The notes under the pieces: generated by a model
The model's input: the letters and a program-made list of their open reading frames with translations, nothing else
What the model was told of the DNA's origin: nothing
Databases searched by the model: none
In this document: positions 63,985-64,000 of the stretch, piece after piece
Numbering within the stretch: the stretch's first letter is position 1
Layout of the letters: each line of letters begins with the position of its first letter
Made by a program: the position numbers and the translations under genes
Assembly: GCF_004365875.1 (NCBI RefSeq)
Contig: NZ_SODF01000001.1
Coordinates: 124,001 to 188,000 of the forward strand
Length of the DNA stretch: 64,000 nt
Reading direction: 5' to 3'
DNA from: Kribbella kalugense
GTDB lineage: Bacteria > Actinomycetota > Actinomycetes > Propionibacteriales > Kribbellaceae

Positions 63985-64000
63985 ATGCAGCGCTCATCGC
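63985..64000 (+). CDS. start of a gene truncated by the window edge
   Basis: Only MQRSS is encoded before the window ends. The ATG is supported by a full AGGAGG ribosome binding site at 63973-63978, six bases upstream, and by its divergent position relative to the FCD regulator. The product cannot be named. Confidence 0.6.

Overview
The window is very GC-rich DNA with GTG starts, AGGAGG-type ribosome binding sites and many ATGA/TGATG gene overlaps. It encodes actinobacterial families: F420-type PPOX oxidoreductases, many LacI and LuxR regulators, ABC sugar importers without their own ATPase, and a TrmB/LuxR-type regulator beside a secreted subtilase. I read it as chromosome of a soil actinomycete, most likely Kribbella or a close relative. 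The genus is a judgement from familiarity, not from a search. I found no tRNA, rRNA, CRISPR array or intact transposon.

Layout. 1-10.1 kb: the 3' part of phosphoglucomutase, a HipA-like kinase with a DUF3037 partner, a YbdK-type carboxylate-amine ligase, a two-barrel secreted phosphodiesterase, an FtsX/MacB-type ABC exporter and a regulator. 10.2-19.9 kb: a secreted subtilase with a good terminator, acetyltransferases, an alpha/beta-hydrolase-LuxR fusion followed by a hydrolase, an ACT-GNAT protein and a TrkA-gated potassium channel. 19.9-32.95 kb: one tightly packed operon of about eleven genes. It holds a LacI regulator with an upstream operator, an ABC sugar importer, two ADP-ribosylglycohydrolase-like proteins, a ribokinase-like kinase, a TIM-barrel/FGE-like fusion, a CoA transferase, a CitE-like lyase and an FAD oxidoreductase. 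It looks like an uncharacterised pathway for a ribosyl or other N-glycoside substrate. 33-41.6 kb: a PPOX protein, an ECF sigma factor with a C-terminal extension, a methyltransferase, a LacI-controlled dehydrogenase pair and two acyl-CoA dehydrogenases.

41.6-63.1 kb is the most striking part. It opens with the C-terminal scrap of a tyrosine integrase. Next come a small membrane protein with an OhrR-like MarR regulator, and a DoxX-like/PrsW/DUF1931 (histone-fold) operon. These are followed by a MerR-receiver fusion overlapping a KaiC-like double ATPase, two large LuxR-type ATPases, and a complete dnaK-grpE-dnaJ-cbpM-clpB-thioredoxin-reductase operon. The block ends with a UBP zinc-finger protein, a manganese-catalase homologue that has lost three metal ligands, a fragment of a carotenoid-type membrane protein and a CrtC-like lipocalin protein. 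The dnaK operon and the zinc-finger gene share a two-block promoter motif at identical spacing. I interpret the block as a horizontally acquired stress-tolerance island with its own regulation. The window ends with a GntR/FCD regulator divergent from a gene that runs off the edge.
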